A DNA stretch of 64,000 nucleotides. Source: Actinoplanes cyaneus (GTDB lineage Bacteria; Actinomycetota; Actinomycetes; Mycobacteriales; Micromonosporaceae). Shown piece by piece: positions 50,836 through 59,036 of this stretch; position 1 is the stretch's first letter, and every line of letters begins with the position of its first letter. Both the position numbers and the translations under genes were made by a program. The DNA lies in contig NZ_BOMH01000064.1 in the NCBI RefSeq assembly GCF_016862095.1, positions 1 through 64,000 on the forward strand, read 5' to 3'. The notes under the pieces were generated by a model. It searched no databases. It saw nothing but the letters and a program-made list of their open reading frames with translations, and was not told the DNA's origin.

Positions 50836-52668
50836 ATGGCCCCCGCCGATGTTCCCGTGACCCGGGACTGGCGTGGGCACATCATCGTGTGCGGGCTCGA
50901 CGACGTCGGGCTGCGCACTGTCGAGCAGCTTTACCACGCCGGCGTACGGGTCGTGGTGGTCGAGGACATCGCGGATCCGCGCCTGGTCCGGGTGGTCCGC
51001 GGCTGGGGTGTGCCGGTCGTGGTCGGCAGCCCGCGCCTGCAGGAGACCCTCGACGAGGCGGGGCTGCCCGGGGCGGTGGCGGTCATCTGCGTGCTCGCGG
51101 ACGACCTGCACACGCTCGAGGCGGCGCTGCTGATGCGGGAGCAGCGCGACGACGTGCGGCTCGTCGTGCAACTGCGGAATCCGGCGGTGGGGCGGGCGCT
51201 GTCGGCGATGCGGGTGGCGGTGCTCGACGTGGCCGGGCTGTCCGCGCCGTCGGTGGTCGAGGCCTGCCTGCGCCGGGGCACCCACGAGCTGGATCTCGAC
51301 GGTCAGCCGTTCGTCGCGGCGCAGGTGACCGCCGAGGACTCCGGGACCCTGCGATCACGGTACGGATCACTCGCGCCCCTGGCCGTCACCCCGCACGACG
51401 GCGGTGAGGTGGTGATCTGTCCCGGTCGTGACCATCCGATCCGGGCCGGTGACCGGGTGACGGTGCTCGGCACGCCGGAAGAGCTCGCCGAGGCCCGCGT
51501 GGTCGGCGGGGACGAGGCGCCGGCCGACACCGGCCCGGGGCGGCTGGCGCGAGCCGTCGAACTGGCCGGTTCCGTGCTGCGGGCCTTGGACAGGCGGATC
51601 GCGTACGCGCTGGTCGCCCTGATCACGCTGCTCAACGTCTCCGTCCTGGTGCTGCAGCTCGGCTACCGGGAGCCCGACGGCACCCGGATGACGCTGCTCG
51701 ACGCGCTCTACTTCTCGGTCGAGTCGATCGCCACGGTCGGCTACGGCGACTACAACTTCCGCGACCAGGAGGCCTGGCTGCGGGTGTTCGCCATCGGACT
51801 GATGGTGGTCGGCGCGTGCTTCGCGGCCACGTTCATCGCCCTGCTCACCAACATGCTCGTGTCCATCAGGATCCAGGAGGCGCTGGGGAACCGGCTGCTC
51901 GACCGGCTCACCGACCACGTGGTCGTCATCGGCATCGGCTCGGTCGGCGCGCAAGTCGTCGAACGGCTGCGCGCCATCGGCACCGGCGTCGTCGTCATCG
52001 AGTCCGACGAGAACAACAGGTACGTCGCCCAGGTGCGCGACAGCGGCGTGCCGGTGATCATCGCGGACGCGACGCTGGCCCGCACCCTGGACCGGGTCCA
52101 GCTCGGGTCAGCCCGCGCGGTCGCCGTCCTGACCAGCGACGACCTGGTGAACCTGGAGACCGGGTTGGCGGTGAAGGACCGCCTCGGCGAACGGTGGGGA
52201 TCGGTGCCGGTCGTGCTGCGGCTGTTCGACCGCACGCTGGCGGCCACCGTCGAGCACACGCTCAGCCTCGGCGTCACCCGGTCGACAGCGGCGCTCGCGG
52301 CACCCTGGTTCGTCGGGGCGGCGCTGGGCCTCGACGTGCTGGCCACGTTCTACGTCGGGTCACAGTTGATGCTGGTCGGGCGGTTGACAGTGGCGCCCGG
52401 CGGCGGGCTCGACGGGCTCGCCATGCAGGACCTTTCCGCGCGTACGAGGGTGGTGGCGATCCGGCGTGCCACCGGCGGCGGGACTCTGGAGCACCCGCCG
52501 CGGCGCGACACCCGGTTCGCGGCCGGGGACCAGGCGTTCCTGATCGGGCCGTACGAGGAGTTGCTGCAGGTCCTGCGGCGGGATGCGCTCTCCACGGCCG
52601 GGCTGGGACCGGCTTCGCCGTCGGCGCCGGCCTCGTCTTCGCCGGAAACTGTCGTACCCGGTGGATAG
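50836..52668 (+). CDS. Potassium channel with RCK domains on both sides of the pore (610 aa)
   Basis: Residues about 13-235 form an RCK/TrkA unit: HIIVCGLDDVGLRTVEQLYH binds nucleotide, and a TrkA-C-like part ends in DRVTVLGTPEEL. A two-helix pore follows (about 255-345) with selectivity filter TVGYGD (about 298-303). A second TrkA-N domain (VVVIGIGSVGAQVVERLRAI) and TrkA-C end the chain. Most RCK-gated channels carry RCK only after the pore; here one precedes it. It would conduct K+ across the membrane under nucleotide or ion control. ATG 50836 follows gtgaggg. The DUF6745 pair lies 39 bases downstream. Confidence 0.87.
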   Translation: MAPADVPVTRDWRGHIIVCGLDDVGLRTVEQLYHAGVRVVVVEDIADPRLVRVVRGWGVPVVVGSPRLQETLDEAGLPGAVAVICVLADDLHTLEAALLMREQRDDVRLVVQLRNPAVGRALSAMRVAVLDVAGLSAPSVVEACLRRGTHELDLDGQPFVAAQVTAEDSGTLRSRYGSLAPLAVTPHDGGEVVICPGRDHPIRAGDRVTVLGTPEELAEARVVGGDEAPADTGPGRLARAVELAGSVLRALDRRIAYALVALITLLNVSVLVLQLGYREPDGTRMTLLDALYFSVESIATVGYGDYNFRDQEAWLRVFAIGLMVVGACFAATFIALLTNMLVSIRIQEALGNRLLDRLTDHVVVIGIGSVGAQVVERLRAIGTGVVVIESDENNRYVAQVRDSGVPVIIADATLARTLDRVQLGSARAVAVLTSDDLVNLETGLAVKDRLGERWGSVPVVLRLFDRTLAATVEHTLSLGVTRSTAALAAPWFVGAALGLDVLATFYVGSQLMLVGRLTVAPGGGLDGLAMQDLSARTRVVAIRRATGGGTLEHPPRRDTRFAAGDQAFLIGPYEELLQVLRRDALSTAGLGPASPSAPASSSPETVVPGG

Positions 52669-52706
52669 GTTCCTTCCGACTGCAGCCGAGCTTGTCAGGA
52701 GGGCCG

Positions 52707-53024
52707 ATGTACCGGCAGGGCGATGTGCTGATCATCCCGGTCGACCAGGGCGAACTGCCCGCGTGCGCGCCGGTTCCCCGTGACCGCCGGGGCCGGATGG
52801 TGCTGGCGCGCGGCGAGGCCACCGGTCATGCGCACGTCATCGGCGGGCCCGGCGTGCAACTGCTCGCCGACCTCGACGATCCGGAGGCGATGTTCGTCGA
52901 GGTGCCGGCGCACGCGCGGATCTCGCACGAGGAACACGGCCCGATCCCGTTGCCGTCCGGGCACTACCGGGTGGTCCGCCAGCGGGAGTACGTGCCGGGT
53001 TCGTTCCGGCCGGTCGCGGACTGA
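52707..53024 (+). CDS. Small conserved protein linked to DUF6745 (105 aa)
   Basis: The function is unknown. The chain is a compact all-beta-like protein: MYRQGDVLIIPVDQGELP, then RMVLARGEATGHAHVIGG and ISHEEHGPIPLPSGHYRVV, with several conserved-looking His. ATG 52707 follows caggaggg. It lies 12 bases before the DUF6745 gene, so the two are co-translated. Similar small proteins recur next to DUF6745 in actinobacteria, as far as I recall. Confidence 0.8.
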   Translation: MYRQGDVLIIPVDQGELPACAPVPRDRRGRMVLARGEATGHAHVIGGPGVQLLADLDDPEAMFVEVPAHARISHEEHGPIPLPSGHYRVVRQREYVPGSFRPVAD

Positions 53025-53036
53025 GAGGGGCCGGCG

Positions 53037-54308
53037 ATGAGACTGACCCACGAGCAGGAGGCGACGGCCGCGGCCGTCGAGGACCAGTGGCTGGCCGCGG
53101 CGGTCGACACCGGGCCGGGCGACCGGGCCGCGGCCGAGGCGGGGGTGCGGGAGGCGTACCGGCTGGTCGGCCTGCCCGCGCCGGAACGGATCTACTGGCT
53201 CGGCTCGCCGCGCGCCGGCGCTGTGGCGGTGGCTCTGCTCTCCGGGGAGCTCGCGGCCGATCCGGCTTCCGGCGAGCTCGCCGGGGACCTTCCGCCCGCT
53301 GCGACCCCGGGTGGTCCCGCCGTCGGCCGCATGGCTGTCGCGGCTTCCGGTGATCTCGCCGGTGACTTCTCGGCCGCGCCGGGTCCGGGCTGGGTCGCCG
53401 ACGTGGTCGGGGAACTGCGCGGGCAGGGGTGGACGCCGGGGGAGAGGGCCGGGGCCTCCGTCCGGCGCCGGGTCAGGACAGAGCCGTGGGCGTCCGCCCG
53501 GAAAGCCGCGGTGGAGGCGCTCGGCTCGGACGGCTGGGCCCAGCTCAGCGCCGCGGCCGGCCGGCGTTCCTGGGCGCTGGTGATGGACCTGGTGGCCGGT
53601 CGGCTGCGACTCCGGCTCGGCGAGGATCTCGCCACCGACCTGCCCGGTGACGCCGGCCGGGCGGCACGGCGCCCGGTGCTCGACGCGATCTACGGGCAGC
53701 ACGACGGTGCGTGGCTGAGCACGTTCGACGCGGCCGACCGGCTGTGCCCCGGCGCGGAGCTGATGAGCGGCCTGACCGGTCTGGCCGCGGTGGCCCGGCA
53801 CAGCGGATGGTGGTGGGCCAACGAGCGCGTCGCCGTGCTCACCGAGCGCCCCCGGCTGCTCGCCAGGGACAACGTCGGCCGGCTGCACCGCGGTGACGGG
53901 GCGGCGCTGGACTTCGCCGACGGCTACGGGCTGTGGGCCTGGCGTGGCATGCCGATCCCGGTGACCCTCGCCGCCGAGCTGCCCGCGCTGACCGTCGACC
54001 GGATCCGCCGGGAGGAGAACGCCGAGATCCGCCGCGTGATGCTGGAGCACTTCGGGTATGAGCGGTACCTGCGCGAGGCCGGCGCCTCCCGGATCGGCTC
54101 GGACGAGACCGGTGTGCTCTGGCGGCTCGACCTTCCCGGCGACGAGCCCCTGGTCATGGTCGAGGTGGTCAACTCCACCCCGGAGCCGGACGGAACCAGC
54201 CGCGTCTACTGGCTCCGGGTTCCACCGGAGTCCCGGACCGCCCGCGAAGGGGTCGCGTGGACGTTCGGCCTCACCGCTGAGGAGTACCAGCCCATGCTCC
54301 AGACCTGA
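53037..54308 (+). CDS. DUF6745-domain protein (423 aa)
   Basis: The N-terminus (WLAAAVDTGPGDRAAAEAGV, then GLPAPERIYWLGSPRAGAVA) matches DUF6745 as I know it. The C-terminal half has DETGVLWRLDLPGDEPLVMV and EVVNSTPEPDG. Residues about 65-115 are a repeated SGELAADP/SGDLAGDF-type low-complexity insert. ATG 53037 follows gagagggg. No catalytic motif is recognised. It is convergent with the STM4014/STM4015 pair, a linkage that may reflect a shared pathway. Confidence 0.8.
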   Translation: MRLTHEQEATAAAVEDQWLAAAVDTGPGDRAAAEAGVREAYRLVGLPAPERIYWLGSPRAGAVAVALLSGELAADPASGELAGDLPPAATPGGPAVGRMAVAASGDLAGDFSAAPGPGWVADVVGELRGQGWTPGERAGASVRRRVRTEPWASARKAAVEALGSDGWAQLSAAAGRRSWALVMDLVAGRLRLRLGEDLATDLPGDAGRAARRPVLDAIYGQHDGAWLSTFDAADRLCPGAELMSGLTGLAAVARHSGWWWANERVAVLTERPRLLARDNVGRLHRGDGAALDFADGYGLWAWRGMPIPVTLAAELPALTVDRIRREENAEIRRVMLEHFGYERYLREAGASRIGSDETGVLWRLDLPGDEPLVMVEVVNSTPEPDGTSRVYWLRVPPESRTAREGVAWTFGLTAEEYQPMLQT

Positions 54309-54344
54309 CCCGTTCACGCCCGCTGGTGCCAGGCGCGGCCGTCG

Positions 54345-54432
54345 TGTTCGGCTGGACGCTCGGCTGGCCCTCAGAGGTGCTTCAGGCGGTTTCCAGCCCA
54401 GGCAGCTCGGCTGGACGTCAGGGGTGTTTCAG
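54345..54432. repeat. Dispersed palindromic repeat, locus 3
   Basis: Units of the form ctcggctggacgtcaggggtgtttcagg occur twice between the convergent DUF6745 and STM4014 genes. They match the units at 340-550 (tcggctggacgtcatgggtgtttcag) almost base for base. This supports a genome-wide intergenic repeat family. Confidence 0.6.
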
Positions 54433-54526
54433 GTGGGCGAAGCACACGTGGGGACCAGCTCGGGCAGTGAGCGGTGGCCGGCCGTGAGCGTTGCCCGGGT
54501 CGCGGCGGGCCGTCAGTGGCGGTGGA

Positions 54527-55894
54527 TCATGCGGGTGTCCAGCCTTGCTGGAGGGCAGCCACCTGAGCGTCGTAGGTGTCCAGGCCGTCGTCGGACAGGA
54601 CCCGGGGGAGGAGGTCACCGAAAGCGTTCACCTCGGCCACCGCGTGATCGCGCCAGCCCGCGCGGAACATCAGGTCGACGCCCGCGTGCAACGTGCGCGG
54701 GAAGCAGGCGGCCGCTCGGACGCACGTGTCCATGGCCGCGTCCCAGGCCCGCTCGCCGGCCGCGGCCCGGACGGCGGACACGTCGCCGCGGGCGTTGCCG
54801 AGGTGCAGGTTCGTCATCGGCGAGCGGCTGGTGCGGACGACGATGTGCCGCGCCCGGCCGGCGATCACGACCACCCGCAGGTCGAGGACACGGCCGTCGA
54901 GGGCCGCTTTCGGGTACCAGCGCTCGACGTGCAACCCGTCCGGCGCCAGTCGATCGATGATCGCCGCGATCGAGGCTTCGTCGTCGTAACGTCGTACCCG
55001 CAGATTGTTGAAGATCTTGCCCTCGCTCAGCTCGACCGAGGTCACTGCCATGATCCGCCGGCCGGCTTCGGTTCCGCGGCGGCCGCCGACCGCCAGGGCC
55101 AGCACGCCCGAGGCTGACGATCCGTAGGCCGCTTTGACGAAGACCCGGCTCCACCCCGCAACCTCCATCGCCGCGCGCAGCGACTGGTAGCCACTCACCA
55201 CCCCCAGTTCGCCGGGCGGCCGGGCCGGAGCTGAGACCGCGTCGCCGGGCAGCCGGGCCGGGGCTGAGATTGCGTCGCCGGGTGGCTGGGCTGGGGCTGA
55301 GACCGCGTCGCCGGGCGGCGCTGACGGGTCGGGAAGTTCGGGCGCGGGGGCCTTCAAGGCCGGCGGCACAGGAATGCCGGCGGCGGTCAGGGCGGCGTGA
55401 CAGCGCGGCTTCGCCGTCATCGTCAGGATGTCGGTGGGCTGGTTGAGCAGTGTGCCGCCACCGGCCGCGATCCGGTCCAGCACGATCGACAACCCCGCGA
55501 ACCAGGCCGCGACCCCCGCGATCTCACCGTGCGACAGCGAGCCGTGCGACAGCGAGGCGTGTGGCGGCGCGGCGTGCGACGGCGCGGCGTGCGACGGCGC
55601 GGCGCGCGATTGCGAGCCGTGTGGCGGCGCGGCGTGGGACAGCGAGCCGTGTGGTGGCGACCTGTGTGATGACGAGGCGTGGTCGCCGCCGAGGCCGCGC
55701 AGCAGCCGGTCCACCTCGGCGTCCTCTCCCGGGGAGTCGATCCGGACGAGCGCGCCCGGCCCCGGGACACGACCGGAGATCAGCACGTCACGCCACGGGA
55801 AGATCTCCGGTGCGGGCAACCCGGCGCGTGCCACGGCCGCGGCGAAGAGGGCGACCCGCCGATTCTCCGGGTTGCCGACGACGGCGAGACGCAC
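54527..55894 (-). CDS. STM4014-family ATP-grasp-like protein with two repeat inserts (455 aa)
   Basis: The chain starts MRLAVVGNPENRRVALFAAA and ends with an ATP-grasp-like half: SRVFVKAAYGSSASGVLALA, VRRYDDEASIAAIIDRLAP, VLDLRVVVIAGRARHIVVR, and LHAGVDLMFR. This fits the STM4014 family, which is uncharacterised. Two inserts interrupt it: an S-H-x-x-P repeat (about residues 68-131, e.g. SHAAPSHAAPPHASLSHGS) and an 11-residue repeat PPGDAVSAPAR (about 188-230). Both come from DNA tandem repeats that stay in frame. It is the downstream partner of STM4015, one base away. Confidence 0.83.
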   Translation of the reverse strand: MRLAVVGNPENRRVALFAAAVARAGLPAPEIFPWRDVLISGRVPGPGALVRIDSPGEDAEVDRLLRGLGGDHASSSHRSPPHGSLSHAAPPHGSQSRAAPSHAAPSHAAPPHASLSHGSLSHGEIAGVAAWFAGLSIVLDRIAAGGGTLLNQPTDILTMTAKPRCHAALTAAGIPVPPALKAPAPELPDPSAPPGDAVSAPAQPPGDAISAPARLPGDAVSAPARPPGELGVVSGYQSLRAAMEVAGWSRVFVKAAYGSSASGVLALAVGGRRGTEAGRRIMAVTSVELSEGKIFNNLRVRRYDDEASIAAIIDRLAPDGLHVERWYPKAALDGRVLDLRVVVIAGRARHIVVRTSRSPMTNLHLGNARGDVSAVRAAAGERAWDAAMDTCVRAAACFPRTLHAGVDLMFRAGWRDHAVAEVNAFGDLLPRVLSDDGLDTYDAQVAALQQGWTPA

Positions 55895-55895
55895 G

Positions 55896-56816
55896 TTACT
55901 CAGCGCAGACCGTGTAACGACCCCAGCGCTCCTCCTTCTGCTGGTCGGAGATGTCCACGGCCACCCCGGGCAACTCGTCCACCACCCGTTGCGCCATCTC
56001 CGCCGTCATGAAGTGGTGGTGCAGGTCGAGCGCGGTCAGGTGGGTCAGCGGCTGCCCGGTGAGCAGCGCCTCGGCCCCGGCGTCGCCGAGCGTCCCCAGT
56101 GACAGGTCGAGCCGGTCGAGCCGGGCGACGACGGGTGCGGCAGCGACCGCCGCCGCCACCTCGTCGGCGATCTCCGCGTTGCACAGCCCGAGGTGGCGCA
56201 GCGCCGGCAGGGTGCGCCCGCCGAGGATCGTCGCGAGGTCGTCGGCGCGGGCGTCGCCCCCATAGTTCGCCACGCCGAGCCACAGCTCCAGGTGCTCGAG
56301 GGCGGGCAGGTCGCAGGCGCTGACGGACCGGATCACCGGTGTCGGCAGCCCACCGGACTGCAGGACGAGTTCGCGCAGCGCCGCATGTCGCCCCGGTTCG
56401 AGCGCCAGGCCCTGCGCGCCGCGCACCCACAACCGCTCGAGCCGCGGGAATGCCTCCAGTACCGGTGTGAGGTTGCCCTGGTTGATCCAGGAGATCTCGC
56501 ATTGCTCGTAGGTCATCTCGCCGATGAACAGCGCCCGCAGCCCGCTGAACCGGGACGCGTCGCGGATCAACAGTTCAGCGGGGAACCCGGTCTCATACGA
56601 CGACCCCCACTCCCCGACGACGAGCGCAGCGGGACCACCGGGACCGGCCCGTTCCAGCACCTTCTCCAGGGCGGCCTCGAACTCCGAGGTCTCGGCGTCG
56701 AACTCCTCCAGGTCGATGCGCCAGGCCACCGCGGCAGGGTCCGCCGGGCTCCGCTCGTCGTCGACCGAGACGATCGGCAAGCCGGCGAACGTGGTCAGGT
56801 GCTCGTTGATGGTCAC
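55896..56816 (-). CDS. STM4015-family leucine-rich-repeat protein (306 aa)
   Basis: The N-terminus (MTINEHLTTFAGLPIVSV) and the first domain with VVGEWGSSYETGF match the STM4015 family. From about residue 130, irregular leucine-rich repeats follow: FPRLERLWVRGAQGLAL, LPALEHLELWLGV, LPALRHLGLCNAEIAD, and LTHLTALDLHHHFM. GTG 56816 follows gaggga. It precedes STM4014 by one base. In other bacteria STM4011-4015 include two radical SAM proteins and a hydrolase; these are absent here. Confidence 0.83.
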   Translation of the reverse strand: MTINEHLTTFAGLPIVSVDDERSPADPAAVAWRIDLEEFDAETSEFEAALEKVLERAGPGGPAALVVGEWGSSYETGFPAELLIRDASRFSGLRALFIGEMTYEQCEISWINQGNLTPVLEAFPRLERLWVRGAQGLALEPGRHAALRELVLQSGGLPTPVIRSVSACDLPALEHLELWLGVANYGGDARADDLATILGGRTLPALRHLGLCNAEIADEVAAAVAAAPVVARLDRLDLSLGTLGDAGAEALLTGQPLTHLTALDLHHHFMTAEMAQRVVDELPGVAVDISDQQKEERWGRYTVCAE

Positions 56817-57125
56817 AGGACTCCCTCGGCCGCAACTCAACAATGCCGAGACGCTAGCAAGCCCCACCGACACTTTCGCGTGCCGCACGATCAACCGGGC
56901 GAGCACCGGCCGGGGTAGGGCCGCCGTCCTTGATCGGCGTCATCCGTTCGGCGTATCGGCTGTCCGATCAGGGACGCAGGCCTCGACGCCGCAGATGATC
57001 ACTGTCAGTGTTTGCGGCCTGACTGGAAGCCGGGCACCACATTCTCCCTGCCAGGGATGTATCTGCGCACGCCGGCGGCGCATCTCCTTCTTCTGACAGC
57101 GCTTCGACCGGATTCGAGGTTCACC
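56817..57125. promoter_or_regulatory. Divergent intergenic region with a long inverted repeat
   Basis: No gene is seen in these 309 bases between the STM4015 (minus) and M4 protease (plus) genes, so both promoters lie here. A 13-bp inverted repeat with one mismatch (cgtccttgatcgg at 56925-56937, ccgatcagggacg at 56964-56976) could be an operator or RNA hairpin. Confidence 0.4.
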
Positions 57126-58205
57126 ATGACGTCCTCCAGGCGACTCAACTGCATCACCCCGCCGTTCATCCTGACCCGGCTGCTCGACAGCGACAACGCG
57201 GACATCCGCCAGGCCGCCCTGGCCACCCTGCTCACGACCGCGCAGTTGCGCGGCGAGCGCCGGGTCCGCGGGCTGATCGCCGGGGCGCTGTCCATGCAGG
57301 GGGACGGCCGGCGCAGCATCTACAATTGCAAGCACTCCACCTTCCTGCCGTCCGCCAAGCTGGCCCGCTCCGAGGACGACGGGCCGGTCAAGGACGCGGC
57401 GGTGAACCGGGCGTACGAGGGCTTCGGCACCACCCGCTCGTTCTACCGCGAGGTGTTCCAGCGAGACTCGATCGATGGCCACGGCATGCGGCTGCAGGGT
57501 TACGTGCACCGCGGGACCCGCTACAACAACGCGTTCTGGGACGGCCAGGAGATGGTCTTCGGCGACGGGGACGGCGAGGTGTTCACCGACTTCACCGGCT
57601 CGCTCGACGTGATCGCGCACGAGCTCGGGCACGGCATCACCGAGCACACCGCCGGCCTGGAGTACCACAACCAGTCCGGCGCGCTGAACGAGTCGCTCTC
57701 CGACGTGGCCGGCTCGATGGTCAAGCAGTGGTTCCTGAAGCAGACCGCGGAACAGGCGGACTGGCTGATCGGCAACGACGTCTTCACCCCGTCGATCGAC
57801 GCGGACGCGCTGCGGTCGATGAAGGCGCCGGGCACCGCGTTCGACAACAAGCTGTTCGGCAAGGACCCGCAGCCCGCTCACATGGACAACTTCGTCAAGC
57901 TGCCGGACACCGAGGACGGCGACAACGGCGGCGTGCACGTCAACTCGGGGATTCCGAACAAGGCGTTCTATCTGGTCGCGACCGGGATCGGTGGGAACTC
58001 CTGGGAGGCGCCCGGGCACATCTGGTATGAATCGTTGCGGGCGTCGACGCAGACCACCGATTTCCAGGAGTTCGCCGACACGACGTTCACGAAGGCCGCG
58101 GAGCTCTACGGCGCGGGCAGCAGCCAGCAACAGGCCGTCAAGGAGGCGTGGGCGCAGGTGGGCATCTCGATCACGACCACGCCGACGTTGCTCGGCCGGG
58201 TGTGA
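57126..58205 (+). CDS. M4-family (thermolysin/protealysin-like) metalloprotease (359 aa)
   Basis: A zinc metalloprotease with a short protealysin-type propeptide and no signal peptide. The zinc site is VIAHELGHGITEHTAGL (HExxH) followed by NESLSDVAGS with the third ligand Glu. HVNSGIPNKAFYLVA carries the substrate-binding residues, and the propeptide end GRRSIYN resembles protealysins. ATG 57126 follows gaggttcacc. Protealysins act in the cytoplasm or reach the outside by unknown routes. The emfourin-type inhibitor gene begins one base after the stop, so enzyme and inhibitor are co-expressed. Confidence 0.9.
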   Translation: MTSSRRLNCITPPFILTRLLDSDNADIRQAALATLLTTAQLRGERRVRGLIAGALSMQGDGRRSIYNCKHSTFLPSAKLARSEDDGPVKDAAVNRAYEGFGTTRSFYREVFQRDSIDGHGMRLQGYVHRGTRYNNAFWDGQEMVFGDGDGEVFTDFTGSLDVIAHELGHGITEHTAGLEYHNQSGALNESLSDVAGSMVKQWFLKQTAEQADWLIGNDVFTPSIDADALRSMKAPGTAFDNKLFGKDPQPAHMDNFVKLPDTEDGDNGGVHVNSGIPNKAFYLVATGIGGNSWEAPGHIWYESLRASTQTTDFQEFADTTFTKAAELYGAGSSQQQAVKEAWAQVGISITTTPTLLGRV

Positions 58206-58505
58206 ATGCGCGTCTCCCTCACCACGCGCGGCGGGCTGGCGGCCCCGATCGTCCGGCGCTTGCCGCCCCGCGTGCTCGACACCGACCAGCTCCCGGACAC
58301 CGACGCCCGGGAGCTGCGCCGTCTGGTCGCCGCCGCGACCGCCGACCCGGGTGGAGCGCACCCGGCGCCGGCGGCGCGCGACGCCGTGACGTACACGATC
58401 ACGATTGACGACAACTCGCGGTCGACGACGCTGACCAGCGCGGACACGTCGATGTCACGAGCGTTCGGCGATCTGCTGACCTGGGTCGAGCGCCACACCT
58501 CGTAG
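58206..58505 (+). CDS. Emfourin-type M4 protease inhibitor (99 aa)
   Basis: A small protein starting MRVSLTTRGGLAAPIVRRLP, the strand pattern of emfourins, followed by LPDTDARELRRLVAAATAD. The C-terminal half is YTITIDDNSRSTTLTSADTS then LLTWVERH. Emfourin was described as the inhibitor of the adjacent protealysin in Serratia. The immediate position after an M4 protease gene supports this strongly. Confidence 0.82.
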   Translation: MRVSLTTRGGLAAPIVRRLPPRVLDTDQLPDTDARELRRLVAAATADPGGAHPAPAARDAVTYTITIDDNSRSTTLTSADTSMSRAFGDLLTWVERHTS

Positions 58506-58514
58506 GATCGGGCC

Positions 58515-58982
58515 ATGGCTCGTACCGACACAGCTTCCCGGGTGATCGCAGCTGCGCCCGACCGGGTCTACGCGGCCCTCGTCGACCCCGGCGCGCTGAC
58601 CGCCTGGTTGCCACCGGACGGCATGACCGGCCGGTTCGAGCGGTTCGACGCGAAGCCGGGCGGGTCCTACCGGCTGGTGCTGACCTATGCGGACGCCTCG
58701 GCCGCGCCGGGCAAGACCACAGCGGACTCGGACGTCGTCGAGGCCCACTTCGTCGACATCGTTCCTGGTGTACGGGTGGTGCAGGCCGTCACCTTCGTCT
58801 CCGACGACCCGGCCCAGGCCGGCACCATGACGATGACCTGGGAGGTCACGGCCGTGGAGCAGGGCACGCGGGTGGAGTTCCGAGCCGAGGACGTCCCGGC
58901 CGGCATCTCCGCCGAGGACCACGCCGCCGGTCTGACCTCCTCGCTGACCAACCTCGCGGAGCACCTCGAAAAGGCGCCATAG
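58515..58982 (+). CDS. SRPBCC/AHSA1-family protein (155 aa)
   Basis: A START-like ligand-binding fold. RVIAAAPDRVYAALVDPGAL, then TAWLPPDGMTGRFERFDAKP and GGSYRLVL are hallmark sequences of the AHSA1 (Aha1 N-like) group. MTMTWEVTAVEQGTRVEFRA near 105-125 completes the fold. Its ligand and role are unknown. It lies 9 bases after the emfourin gene on the same strand and may be part of the same transcript. Confidence 0.87.
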   Translation: MARTDTASRVIAAAPDRVYAALVDPGALTAWLPPDGMTGRFERFDAKPGGSYRLVLTYADASAAPGKTTADSDVVEAHFVDIVPGVRVVQAVTFVSDDPAQAGTMTMTWEVTAVEQGTRVEFRAEDVPAGISAEDHAAGLTSSLTNLAEHLEKAP

Positions 58983-59036
58983 CTTCCCTTTCGCGGTACG
59001 GCGGAGCGGCTCCCCGTCGTACCGGGAAATCGTGTC

